From contig NZ_JAKFIA010000001.1 in NCBI RefSeq assembly GCF_022569295.1, positions 2,247,001 to 2,311,000 on the forward strand: 64,000 nucleotides of DNA, given 5' to 3'. Shown piece after piece: positions 1 to 7,559 of the stretch (the stretch's first letter is position 1; each line of letters begins with the position of its first letter). Origin of the DNA: Pedomonas mirosovicensis. Its GTDB lineage: Bacteria; Pseudomonadota; Alphaproteobacteria; Sphingomonadales; Sphingomonadaceae. Position numbers and translations under genes: made by a program. Below the pieces are notes generated by a model. That model had not been told where the DNA came from, did not search any database, and saw nothing but the letters and a program-made list of their open reading frames with translations.

Positions 1-354
1 ATAGTTGAAGACGACGCCGATATCCCGCCCGCCGCTGTAGCCGCCCTCGCGGGCGAGCGGGCCGGCCAGCGCCTCCTCCAGCGGCACGCCGATGGCGAGC
101 AGCACGGGGCGGGAGCGATAGTAGCCGCAGATGGCATCGTGCCGGTGGGTCAAGCGGCTGCCGAGCAGGATCTGGGCCATGTCATGCCCGCGGGCGGAGA
201 ACTGGTAGAGCACCTGTTTTTCAGGCACCAGCCGGGTTTCTTCCACCTCGTCCATCTGGCGGGAGACGTGAAGCAGGTAGGCGACCTTCTCCCAGTCAGC
301 GAGCACCGGCGGCGTGTGGGCCTCCGGGGCCAGAACCTTCTGCGCCTGCGCCAT
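1..354 (-). CDS. 2-oxoacid (branched-chain type) dehydrogenase E1 component, partial
   Basis: The gene starts at an ATG at 354 and runs off the left edge; 118 codons are visible. The peptide contains the stretch YQFSARGHDMAQILLGSRLT, then GYYRSRPVLLAIG and GGYSGGRDIGVVF. This resembles the N-terminal TPP-binding part of E1 subunits of 2-oxoisovalerate-type dehydrogenases, which decarboxylate branched-chain 2-oxoacids and pass the acyl group to E2 lipoyl domains in the cytoplasm. The missing C-terminus prevents telling an alpha subunit from a fused alpha-beta E1. It is divergent from the Lrp-family gene at 491, an arrangement typical of bkd operons controlled by BkdR-like activators. The assignment to this E1 superfamily is fairly secure; the substrate is inferred. 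Confidence 0.75.
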   Translation of the reverse strand, partial: MAQAQKVLAPEAHTPPVLADWEKVAYLLHVSRQMDEVEETRLVPEKQVLYQFSARGHDMAQILLGSRLTHRHDAICGYYRSRPVLLAIGVPLEEALAGPLAREGGYSGGRDIGVVFNY

Positions 355-416
355 GGCTACTCCTCCCCTCCTTTACGGATTATGGGGAGGATTATGCGGC
401 CGAAGGCCACGCGGTG

Positions 417-458
417 TCCTTGCATTCCGCTTTACCGGAAAGCCGCCTCATGCAAGGA
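417..458. promoter_or_regulatory. Inverted repeat between divergent E1 and Lrp genes (candidate operator)
   Basis: A perfect 9-bp inverted repeat, TCCTTGCAT at 417-425 and ATGCAAGGA at 450-458, has its arm centres about 33 bp apart (roughly three helical turns). It lies in the short space between the divergent E1 and Lrp genes. It is a reasonable site for the Lrp-type protein encoded at 491; binding is inferred, not shown. Confidence 0.4.
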
Positions 459-490
459 TCGCGCATTCACTAGCCAAGATATGCCGGTTT

Positions 491-958
491 ATGGTGGAAG
501 ACCTCGACTCCTACGACTGGAAGCTGCTGCGCGCCCTACAGGAGGACTCGCGGCTGAGCCATGTGGAACTTTCGGAGAAGGTGAACCTCTCCCCCTCCCA
601 ATGCGCGCGGCGGCTGCAACGGCTGGAAGCGCTGGGGGTGGTGCGCGGCTACACCACCATCCTCGATCAGAAGAAGATCGGGCTGGGCCTGACGGCGCTC
701 GTCCACATCACGCTCGAACGGCAGGCGGAGGCGACGGTGGAGCCGACGCGCCGCGCCATCCTCGCCATGCCCGAGGTGGTGGAGTGCCTGATGGTGACGG
801 GCGACAACGACTACCAGCTGAAGGTGGTGGTGCGGGACCTGGAGGCCTTCTCCGCCTTCATCAACCAGAAGCTGATGACCCTGCCGGGGCTGCAAACCAT
901 GCGCTCCAACATCGTGCTCGACCAGATGAAGCCCTACGAGGGCCTGCCGCTGGGGTGA
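491..958 (+). CDS. Lrp/AsnC family transcriptional regulator (BkdR-like)
   Basis: This 155-residue protein has the full Lrp/AsnC layout: an N-terminal winged helix-turn-helix (about residues 5-60, with LLRALQEDSRLSHVELSEKV and SQCARRLQRLEALGVV) and a C-terminal RAM ligand-binding domain ending near YEGLPLG. The ATG at 491 gives the usual family length; the frame is open further upstream but that extension would run through the divergent promoter. It is transcribed away from the 2-oxoacid dehydrogenase E1 gene. By analogy with BkdR it probably senses a branched-chain amino acid or oxoacid and regulates that operon and itself. Family assignment is firm; the target is inferred from context. Confidence 0.9.
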   Translation: MVEDLDSYDWKLLRALQEDSRLSHVELSEKVNLSPSQCARRLQRLEALGVVRGYTTILDQKKIGLGLTALVHITLERQAEATVEPTRRAILAMPEVVECLMVTGDNDYQLKVVVRDLEAFSAFINQKLMTLPGLQTMRSNIVLDQMKPYEGLPLG

Positions 959-981
959 GAGCACTTCCTTGAGCGGCTTTC

Positions 982-1034
982 TTGCAAGGGGATCCCTGTG
1001 CGCGGAGGCGCACAAAAACCGGACTCCCCTGCAG
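982..1034. repeat. REP-like palindrome, single copy with inner hairpin
   Basis: An outer stem GCAAGGGGA / TCCCCTGC (one bulged base) encloses a perfect inner hairpin TGTGCGC-GGAG-GCGCACA at 997-1014. The same two-tier design recurs at 56319-56368. It lies between the convergent lrp and XRE genes and may also help end transcription. Confidence 0.55.
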
Positions 1035-1073
1035 TGAAAGATGGAAGAAATGAAAGGCTGCGCCCGCCCCGCC

Positions 1074-1529
1074 TCAGGCGGCGGCGGTTTCGCTTTCCTC
1101 GGCGCGCTCGGCCGCCGTCGCGCCCAGATGCTTGATGAGCGTGAGGATATGCTTGCGGGTGCGGGCATCCTCGATGCGGGCGAAGCCGCGCACCAGCTCC
1201 AGCACCTCGCGGTGCACGGACCGGGAGCCGCCCGACGGCTCGGGCGCAAGGGCGGACAGCGCGGGCGAGGGCTGCGGCCGGTGGGCCGGGGCCGATTCGA
1301 CCAGAAACTGCTCCACCGGAACGCCGAGAATCTCGGACAGGATGATAAGCTTGCCCGCCGTCAGCCGATTCGAACCGTTCTCGTACTTCTGAATCTGCTG
1401 GAAGGTGACGCCGATTCGCTTGCCAAGCTCGGTCTGGGTCAGTCCGCTGGCCAGCCGCTGCGCCCGAACGCGCGCCGCGACCTCCCGGTCCAGCTTCAAC
1501 TCAGTTTCCCGTGCCCTTTTGGTTTTCAT
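1074..1529 (-). CDS. XRE family helix-turn-helix regulator
   Basis: A 151-residue protein begins MKTKRARETELKLDREVAAR and carries a Cro/C1-type HTH at about residues 18-75 (RVRAQRLASGLTQTELGKRI, then FQQIQKYENGSNRLTAGKL). After a proline/alanine-rich linker, the C-terminal segment HREVLELVRGFARIEDARTR is a helical tail seen in alphaproteobacterial XRE regulators of the SinR-like type. No sensor or enzymatic domain is present. It stands alone between a convergent Lrp gene and a long AT-rich non-coding stretch holding its promoter region. DNA binding is well supported; the regulon is unknown. Confidence 0.88.
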   Translation of the reverse strand: MKTKRARETELKLDREVAARVRAQRLASGLTQTELGKRIGVTFQQIQKYENGSNRLTAGKLIILSEILGVPVEQFLVESAPAHRPQPSPALSALAPEPSGGSRSVHREVLELVRGFARIEDARTRKHILTLIKHLGATAAERAEESETAAA

Positions 1530-2113
1530 CGGCTTTTATCCTTTCTTGTTTTCTTCTTATTCGAGCACTGCGAACCGCGTTGCGCCCTCCCTCATGAGGC
1601 AGGCGGCCCTCCTCTTAGGACAGGTGTACAACTTCAAAACTGATTTGAAAGTCGGAAAATGCTGTAATCTCAGGACTTTAACCACCAAAGGTTGCATTAT
1701 TACGATATTTCGCATCCGTTACGAAATGCGGAGGCAGGAGGATCGTCCCCTCGCTCAAAAATTGAGCCGTCCATCGCGACGTCACCTTTTTGGACAGGGG
1801 GATGAAAAGCCTCTTGCAAGTCAGCCCTTGCTTATACAATCATTACTGGCACGTCGCCGTGACAGATGAACGCAACAACTGTGTCATGAAAGCCATAGCG
1901 TTTCAGAAATTATGGGATGGGGGGCCCACCTGTTATGAGGAATCCTCCCGTTTCACTAATTTAATTATACCTTAGGTTTTGACGAGCGGCATGGGACGGC
2001 ATTCTGCCGATCCGGGGTCTTGTACAGATCCCATCTCGTAATGGTTGATTCCTGTCTGCGTATGCATGGTTTTGAGGTGTTTCGTGTTCGAAGCTTTGAA
2101 ACTGAGGCGCTTG
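1530..2113. other. AT-richer intergenic stretch without a supported gene
   Basis: About 580 bases separate the XRE gene from the small ORF at 2114. Base composition is visibly more AT-rich than the surroundings, notably around 1620-1990. Short open frames occur on both strands but none combines a ribosome-binding site with protein-like composition. It probably holds the XRE promoter and possibly an unrecognised RNA; I see no convincing hairpin-plus-T-run terminator. Confidence 0.4.
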
Positions 2114-2311
2114 ATGGACAACGTCATCCCCCTTCCGGTCGCAAAGGCCGCCAACAAGGATGAGACGGATCACATTCTTCGGCTGTGGAATGCGCTGAGC
2201 AACCTGCCGAAGGTGGAAAAGGAACGCATGGTTCGAATCTTCGAACTGATGGCGCTTTCCATGGAAATCGAAATCATGGAGCGCAACTGCGACCCCAAGG
2301 GAAGCCGCTGA
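2114..2311 (+). CDS. Small hypothetical protein, 65 residues
   Basis: The ORF starts with ATG at 2114, six bases after a GAGG ribosome-binding motif (2104-2107), and encodes MDNVIPLPVAKAANKDETDH followed by a helical segment rich in Leu, Glu and Met (LWNALSNLPKVEKERMVRIF) and a Cys near the end. The start with a ribosome-binding site and the regular amphipathic helix argue for a real gene, but I do not recognise a family. It ends 26 bases before the convergent TonB-dependent receptor gene. Confidence 0.5.
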   Translation: MDNVIPLPVAKAANKDETDHILRLWNALSNLPKVEKERMVRIFELMALSMEIEIMERNCDPKGSR

Positions 2312-2337
2312 CGCCCCGGCGGACAGGCGGACCGACC

Positions 2338-4404
2338 TTAGGGCCGCCCGAAGCTCCACGATACGCCAACCCATACCGTGCGCGGCGCGGCAAGGGTGAG
2401 GATGCCGCTGGCCGACTCCCCCGCCTCGACCGTGGCGTCGAACAGGTTCTGCCCCCGTACCTCCAGCCGCAGGTCCGGCCGCAGCATGACCCATGCCGCG
2501 CCATCCACCGTGAAGCTGTCTGAAAGCCGGCGGGTGTTCAGATCATCCTCGTAAACCCGGCCCATGTATTGCCCCGAGGCGGCGATGCCCCAGCGCTCCG
2601 CCTTCGCGTAGGAAACCCCGGCCGTTGCCATGTGGCGCGGCGACTGGGCAAGGCGCAGCCCCTCCAGCTCAGGGCTCGCATCGAACCGGCGCACCTCGGC
2701 GTCCGTATAGGCGTAGCTCGCCTCCAGCCTCCAGCCGCCGAAGGACAGGTGCCCCCGCGCCTCGACGCCCTGGCTCCGCACCCTGTCGATGTTCTGCCGC
2801 TGGCGCAGCACGCCGCCCGCCGGCACGAAACCGGCTGTGGGGAAAGTGCCGGGGCCCACGCCTACGGTGACGTTGCCCACCGCATCGCGCACCGTGTTGC
2901 GGAACAGGGTGAGATCAAATCCCAGCGCCTCGATGGGCTGGTAGCGCAGGCCAACCTCCGCCCCCGCCAGCCGTTCGGGCGAGAGATCTGGGTTGGCCTC
3001 CGTAATGTCGTTGCCGACGCGGAAAGGGCGGTACAGCTCGTTCAGCGTCGGCACGCGAAAGCCGGTGTAGGCGGCGGCGCGCAGCTCCACGGCCTGCCAC
3101 GGCTTCCAGCTTGCGCCCACGCGCCCGCTCGCCCGCCAGTCGCTGCGGGCGGCGAAATCCTGCCGCAGCAGCACGGACTGGTCAGCCAGGTTCCTCTCCT
3201 GCCTGAAACCGTTCGAATGCCGCCAGTGATCGAGCCGCGCGCCGCCGGTCAGCGTGACGGATGGGCTCGCCTGCCAGCTTTCCTCCACATAGGCCCCGGC
3301 GACGAGCGCATCGCCCCCCGCCTCGCGGTGGCGGGTGAAGGCGCCCTCCATAAAGCGGAAGTATTCCTTGGTCTTGCCCGTATTCCAGCGGGCATCCAGC
3401 CCGATCTGGAGCACATGGCCCTCGGGCATGGGCGGGCGCAGCTCCGCCTTCGCGCCAAGGCCGGTCGCGGGCACGTCGTGCTGGTCGAGCGCCGGGTTGG
3501 CCGTCGCCCGCCCCTCCTGCACCGAGGCAAAGCCGCTGTCGAACCCGCGCACCTTGGCATAGGCCAGCACGTCCCATGTCCAGTCATTTCGGGACAGAAG
3601 GCGCACGCTGGCATCTACCCCTTCCGAATGGTTGGGCGTGAGCGCAAGGCCGTTCACATGCTTGTCCTGAAAGCCGAGGACGCGGACGGACAGCTCCTTC
3701 CCCTCGCCCACCGGCACCGCGCCGCGCGCCTCCACATGCCAGGCGCGGGTGGACGCGCGCACGTCAACCGGCCCGCGCTGGTCCTCCGGTACGAGATAAA
3801 AGCCGTCGCTCTCCTCCACCTGGGCCGACAGGCTGAACACGCCCGTGCCGACCGGCGCCTGCACGGAGGCGGCCGCCAGCCAGCTGTCGAGGGAGCCGTA
3901 TTCAAGGCGGGCATCCCCCTGAAGGCGCGGCTCCAGCGGCTGGCTGACGAGCTCGATGGTGCCCGCCAGCGCGCCCGCGCCGAACGCCCCCGCCCCGCCG
4001 CCACGGGTGATGCGGGCATAGGCCAGCCGCTCGGGCGACAGCGCCGCCCACGGCACCCAGCCGCCGAACGGGTCTTCCTGCGGCACGCCGTCCAGCAGCA
4101 CCAGCGCCCGCCCCGCCGCGTTGCCGCCGAGCGCGCGCAGGGTCGCCCCCTGCGAGGTGGGGTGGGTCGTCCGGCTGTCCGACCGGCGGAACAGCTGGAA
4201 CCCGGCGGACTGGCGCAGAATATCATCCAGCCGGTTCGGCCCCTCGCGCAGCAGGTCCTCGCGGGAGAGAAGCTCGGTGCTGTAGGTCTGGCTGCCGGGC
4301 GGCGTTGGCAGAGGCTCGGCCAGAACGGTGATGGCCTGCCCCAGCGCGGGCGCGGCAAGCATAGACGGCAGCCCCAATGCCACGATCGATACCGTCCACT
4401 TCAT
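2338..4404 (-). CDS. TonB-dependent outer-membrane receptor
   Basis: A 688-residue protein has a signal peptide (about residues 1-23, ending APALGQ). A plug domain follows, with LDDILRQSAGFQLF and ALGGNAAGRALVLLDGVPQE, then ITRGGGAGAFGAGALAGTIE at the end of the plug. A long beta-barrel ends in an aromatic strand (VWVGVSWSFGRP). It imports a scarce ligand across the outer membrane using TonB energy. The ATG at 4404 is chosen because AAGGGGG lies eight bases upstream; an alternative ATG at 4428 would add eight non-signal residues. No riboswitch precedes it, unlike the btuB-like receptor at 18553, so the ligand cannot be read from context; a siderophore or similar compound is possible. Confidence 0.88.
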   Translation of the reverse strand: MKWTVSIVALGLPSMLAAPALGQAITVLAEPLPTPPGSQTYSTELLSREDLLREGPNRLDDILRQSAGFQLFRRSDSRTTHPTSQGATLRALGGNAAGRALVLLDGVPQEDPFGGWVPWAALSPERLAYARITRGGGAGAFGAGALAGTIELVSQPLEPRLQGDARLEYGSLDSWLAAASVQAPVGTGVFSLSAQVEESDGFYLVPEDQRGPVDVRASTRAWHVEARGAVPVGEGKELSVRVLGFQDKHVNGLALTPNHSEGVDASVRLLSRNDWTWDVLAYAKVRGFDSGFASVQEGRATANPALDQHDVPATGLGAKAELRPPMPEGHVLQIGLDARWNTGKTKEYFRFMEGAFTRHREAGGDALVAGAYVEESWQASPSVTLTGGARLDHWRHSNGFRQERNLADQSVLLRQDFAARSDWRASGRVGASWKPWQAVELRAAAYTGFRVPTLNELYRPFRVGNDITEANPDLSPERLAGAEVGLRYQPIEALGFDLTLFRNTVRDAVGNVTVGVGPGTFPTAGFVPAGGVLRQRQNIDRVRSQGVEARGHLSFGGWRLEASYAYTDAEVRRFDASPELEGLRLAQSPRHMATAGVSYAKAERWGIAASGQYMGRVYEDDLNTRRLSDSFTVDGAAWVMLRPDLRLEVRGQNLFDATVEAGESASGILTLAAPRTVWVGVSWSFGRP

Positions 4405-4515
4405 CGCCACGCCCCCTTCCGTGCACACAGGCCCCTAAACTGCTAGGGCGATTAGCAGAGAGAGCAAGCCAAGTGGAGCGGTTGCCTGTGTTTTTTCTTT
4501 TTTCATGCAGGCTTT

Positions 4516-4544
4516 ATGCAGAAGGGTCTTGGACCCTCCTGCAT
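4516..4544. repeat. REP-like palindrome, single copy
   Basis: Arms ATGCAGAAGGGTC and GACCCTCCTGCAT form a hairpin with near-perfect pairing between the divergently placed TonB receptor start and the end of the second lrp gene. It belongs to the intergenic palindrome family described in the findings. Confidence 0.55.
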
Positions 4545-4566
4545 AACATCCCCAAAAACCGGAAAC

Positions 4567-5022
4567 TCAAATCGGCAACTCGAAGCGGCGCACCAGCTGG
4601 CTCAGCGCAAAGCTGGTGTTGATCTCCTTGATGCCTTCGATGCGGGTGAGGGTTTCGGAGAGGAAGGTTTCGTAATCGCGCAGGTCTTTTGCCACCACGC
4701 GCAGGAGAAAATCGTTGGAGCCGGTCATGAGGTAGCACTCCATCACCTGCGGCGCGCGGGAGATGGCGCGCTGGAAGGCCTCGATCTGCTTATCCGCCTT
4801 GGAATGGAGCGAGACGGAGACGAAGCAGTTGACCGGGTAGCCGATGGCCTCCTGGTCTAGGAGGCAGGTGTATTGCCGGATGACGCCCTGCTCCTCCAGC
4901 CGCTTGAGGCGGCGCAGGCACGGCGTGGGCGAGAGGCCCACCTTCTCCGCCAGTTCCACGTTGGAGATGCGCCCGTTGGCTTGCAGGGCGCGCAGGATGG
5001 CAAGATCGATACGGTCGAGCAT
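4567..5022 (-). CDS. Lrp/AsnC family transcriptional regulator (MdeR-like)
   Basis: This 151-residue Lrp/AsnC protein has a winged HTH (IDLAILRALQANGRISNVEL, then SPTPCLRRLKRLEEQGVI) and a RAM domain with MECYLMTGSNDFLLRVVA. It is transcribed divergently from the large E1 gene at 5172. In Pseudomonas putida the Lrp-type MdeR controls mdeB, an E1-like 2-oxobutyrate dehydrogenase, and the pairing here is the same. No methionine gamma-lyase (mdeA) is present nearby, so the inducer may differ. The family is certain; the role as local activator is inferred from position and from the palindrome at 5056. Confidence 0.9.
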   Translation of the reverse strand: MLDRIDLAILRALQANGRISNVELAEKVGLSPTPCLRRLKRLEEQGVIRQYTCLLDQEAIGYPVNCFVSVSLHSKADKQIEAFQRAISRAPQVMECYLMTGSNDFLLRVVAKDLRDYETFLSETLTRIEGIKEINTSFALSQLVRRFELPI

Positions 5023-5055
5023 GGCGCGGTTTTATCGCGTCTATACCACGCTGAA

Positions 5056-5070
5056 TAGCATTTTATGCTT
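5056..5070. promoter_or_regulatory. Lrp-type binding site candidate
   Basis: TAGCATTTTATGCTT contains the perfect inverted repeat AGCAT-TTT-ATGCT and matches the E. coli Lrp consensus (YAGHAWATTWTDCTR) at 13 of 15 positions by eye. It sits in the space between the divergent lrp and E1 genes. Confidence 0.5.
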
Positions 5071-5171
5071 TTCTGCCCCGTTTTTGCGCCATGGTTTGGC
5101 GGGAAACGGCTCCTGTAAAACTTTATAATCGCCCCCTACTTGTACAAAGGGTTCCCGAGGGGAGTGGCCAC

Positions 5172-7556
5172 ATGCTGGCAGCCGACACGGTTCGCAACGA
5201 CAACCGCCGCACCAACCGCGGCCGCCCGAACGCAGAGATGCTGCGCTTGCTCGGCCAGCTGGAACAGCGGGTGCTGTGGCTGGCCTCGTGGACCATCCAC
5301 AACGCCAACCACATCCGCGAAAGCCGGGACGGACTGAAGGTGGGCGGGCACCAGGCCTCCTCCGCCTCCATGACGACGCTGATGACGGCGCTCTACTTCG
5401 CAACGCTGAGGCCCGAAGACCGGGTGGCGGTGAAGCCGCACGCGAGCCCGGTGTTCCATGCGATTCAATACCTGTTCGGGAGGCAAAGCCGCGAGCAGCT
5501 GGAGCGCTTCCGCGCCTTCGGCGGCGCGCAGAGCTACCCCTCGCGCACCAAGGACAAGGACGACGTGGATTTCTCCACCGGCTCCGTCGGCCTCGGCGTT
5601 GCCATCACCGCCTTCTCCGCGCTGGTGCAGGATTATCTCATCGACCACGGCTGGTTCGATGCGGAAAAGCGCGGGCGCATGATCGCGCTCCTGGGCGACG
5701 CGGAGCTGGACGAGGGCAATATCTACGAGGCGCTGATCGAGGCCTACAAGCACGACATCCGCAACACGTGGTGGATTGTCGATTATAACCGGCAGAGCCT
5801 CGACGCCACCACCACGGACCGGATGTTCCGCCGGTTCGATGATATTTTCGCCTCCACCGGCTGGGAGGTGGTGACGCTGAAATACGGCCGCCGCCAGCGC
5901 GAGGCCTTCGCCAAACCGGGCGGCGAATTTTTGCGCGCGTGGATCGACAACTGCCCGAACGCCGACTACGCGGCGCTGACCTACCAGGGCGGCGCGGCGT
6001 GGCGGGCACGCTTGCTCGCCGATATCGGCCATCAGCCGGGGGTGAAGGCGCTGCTGCTGGGCTACAGCGACGAGGAGCTGGCCAATGTCATGACCGGCCT
6101 TGGCGGCCATTGCCTCGAAACTATTCTGGAGGCCTTCGCCGAGGCGGAAGGCAACGACACGCCGAAGCTGTTCATCGCCTACACCATCAAGGGCTACGGC
6201 CTGCCGCTGGCCGGCCACAAGGACAACCACGCCGGCCTGATGACGCCGACGCAGATCGACGGCCTGCGCGCAAAACTGGGCGTTCCGCAAGGCGCGGAAT
6301 GGGAGCCCTACGGCGGGCTCGACGGCGAGACGCGCGAGCAGCTTGAGCAGTTCGTGAAAAATGCGCCGTTCGCCAGCAATACGAACCGGCGCTACAACGC
6401 GCCCGCCGTTTCCGTGCCGGATGCCACCGATTTTCCGCTGCCGCAGGGCGACGAGCAATCAACGCAGGCAGCGTTCGGCCGCGTGCTGCTCGACCTCTCC
6501 AAGCAGGACAGCGAACTCGCCGCGCGCATCGTGACGACCTCCCCGGACGTGACGGTGAGCACCAACCTCGGCGCGTTCGTGAACCAGCGCGGCATCTACA
6601 GCCGCAGCGAGCAGGCGGACGTGTTCAGCCAGGCGAAAATTCCCTCCGTGCAGAAATGGGCGGCGCACGCGCGCGGCCAGCACATCGAACTCGGCATTGC
6701 GGAAAACAACCTGTTCCTGATGCTGGGGGCGCTCGGCCTCTCCCACTCCCTGTTCGGCGCGCGGCTGCTGCCCGTCGGCACGCTCTACGACCCGTTCATT
6801 GCCCGTGGGCTCGATGCGCTCAACTACGCCTGCTATCAGGACGCGCGGTTCCTGCTGGTCGCCACGCCCTCCGGCGTCACGCTGGGGCCGGAAGGCGGCG
6901 CGCACCAGTCCATCAACTCGCCGCTCATCGGCATGGCCCAGCCCAAGCTCACCTATTTCGAGCCGTCCTACGTCGATGAACTGGCGCATATCATGCGCTG
7001 GGCGTTCGCGCACATGCAGGAGGAGGACGGCGGCTCGGTTTACCTGCGCCTCAGCACCCGGCCCTTGAAGCAGATTTCGCGCGAGAATAACGACTGGGTG
7101 GAGGATGCTCTCAAGGGGGCCTACTGGCTGAAAAAGCCGGGCGCGGGCGCGCAGGCCGCCATCGCCTTTACCGGCGCAATCGCACCCGAGGCGCTCGCCG
7201 CATGGGAGCAACTGGCCGACGACCTGCCGGGGCTGGGGCTGCTCAGCATCCCCTCGCCCGACCTGATCCACCGGGACTGGATGGCGAGCCGCCGCGCCCG
7301 CTGGCAGGAAGGCACGAACCGCCCCAGCCACATCGAAACCCTGCTGGCCGACCTGCCCGCAACCGCAGGCCTCGTGACGGTGCTGGACGGCGCGCCGAGC
7401 ACGCTTTCATGGCTCGGCTCCGTGCGCGGGCAGCGGGTGAGCGCGCTTGGCATCGAGCACTTCGGGCAGGTGGGCGACCTGCCTGACCTCTACCGCTATT
7501 ACCGGCTGGACGCGGACGCGATTCTGGACGCCTGCGCGGATTTGTTCCTCAGCTAA
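5172..7556 (+). CDS. Homodimeric 2-oxoacid dehydrogenase E1 / transketolase-like protein (MdeB/AceE family)
   Basis: This 794-residue protein resembles the single-chain E1 of AceE type. It has the early motif KVGGHQASSASMTTLMTALY and the TPP/Mg motif GDAELDEGN...VDYNRQSLD (about residues 174-210). IKGYGLPLAGHKDNHAGLM and a second pyrimidine-binding half (HIELGIAENNLFLMLGALGL) follow. It would decarboxylate pyruvate or 2-oxobutyrate and acylate an E2. At 794 residues it is shorter than classical AceE (about 890), in keeping with MdeB-like proteins. No E2 or E3 gene is adjacent. The ATG at 5172 follows GAGGGGAG; an in-frame start at 5091 would read through the promoter region. Substrate is inferred. 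Confidence 0.85.
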   Translation: MLAADTVRNDNRRTNRGRPNAEMLRLLGQLEQRVLWLASWTIHNANHIRESRDGLKVGGHQASSASMTTLMTALYFATLRPEDRVAVKPHASPVFHAIQYLFGRQSREQLERFRAFGGAQSYPSRTKDKDDVDFSTGSVGLGVAITAFSALVQDYLIDHGWFDAEKRGRMIALLGDAELDEGNIYEALIEAYKHDIRNTWWIVDYNRQSLDATTTDRMFRRFDDIFASTGWEVVTLKYGRRQREAFAKPGGEFLRAWIDNCPNADYAALTYQGGAAWRARLLADIGHQPGVKALLLGYSDEELANVMTGLGGHCLETILEAFAEAEGNDTPKLFIAYTIKGYGLPLAGHKDNHAGLMTPTQIDGLRAKLGVPQGAEWEPYGGLDGETREQLEQFVKNAPFASNTNRRYNAPAVSVPDATDFPLPQGDEQSTQAAFGRVLLDLSKQDSELAARIVTTSPDVTVSTNLGAFVNQRGIYSRSEQADVFSQAKIPSVQKWAAHARGQHIELGIAENNLFLMLGALGLSHSLFGARLLPVGTLYDPFIARGLDALNYACYQDARFLLVATPSGVTLGPEGGAHQSINSPLIGMAQPKLTYFEPSYVDELAHIMRWAFAHMQEEDGGSVYLRLSTRPLKQISRENNDWVEDALKGAYWLKKPGAGAQAAIAFTGAIAPEALAAWEQLADDLPGLGLLSIPSPDLIHRDWMASRRARWQEGTNRPSHIETLLADLPATAGLVTVLDGAPSTLSWLGSVRGQRVSALGIEHFGQVGDLPDLYRYYRLDADAILDACADLFLS

Positions 7557-7559
7557 CAA

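Noticed and set aside
2569-4446. Long plus-strand open frame (625 codons) opposite the TonB receptor
   Set aside because: It is the antisense of a clear receptor gene, has Arg/His/Gln-rich non-protein composition and no ribosome-binding site. Such frames are common in GC-rich DNA.
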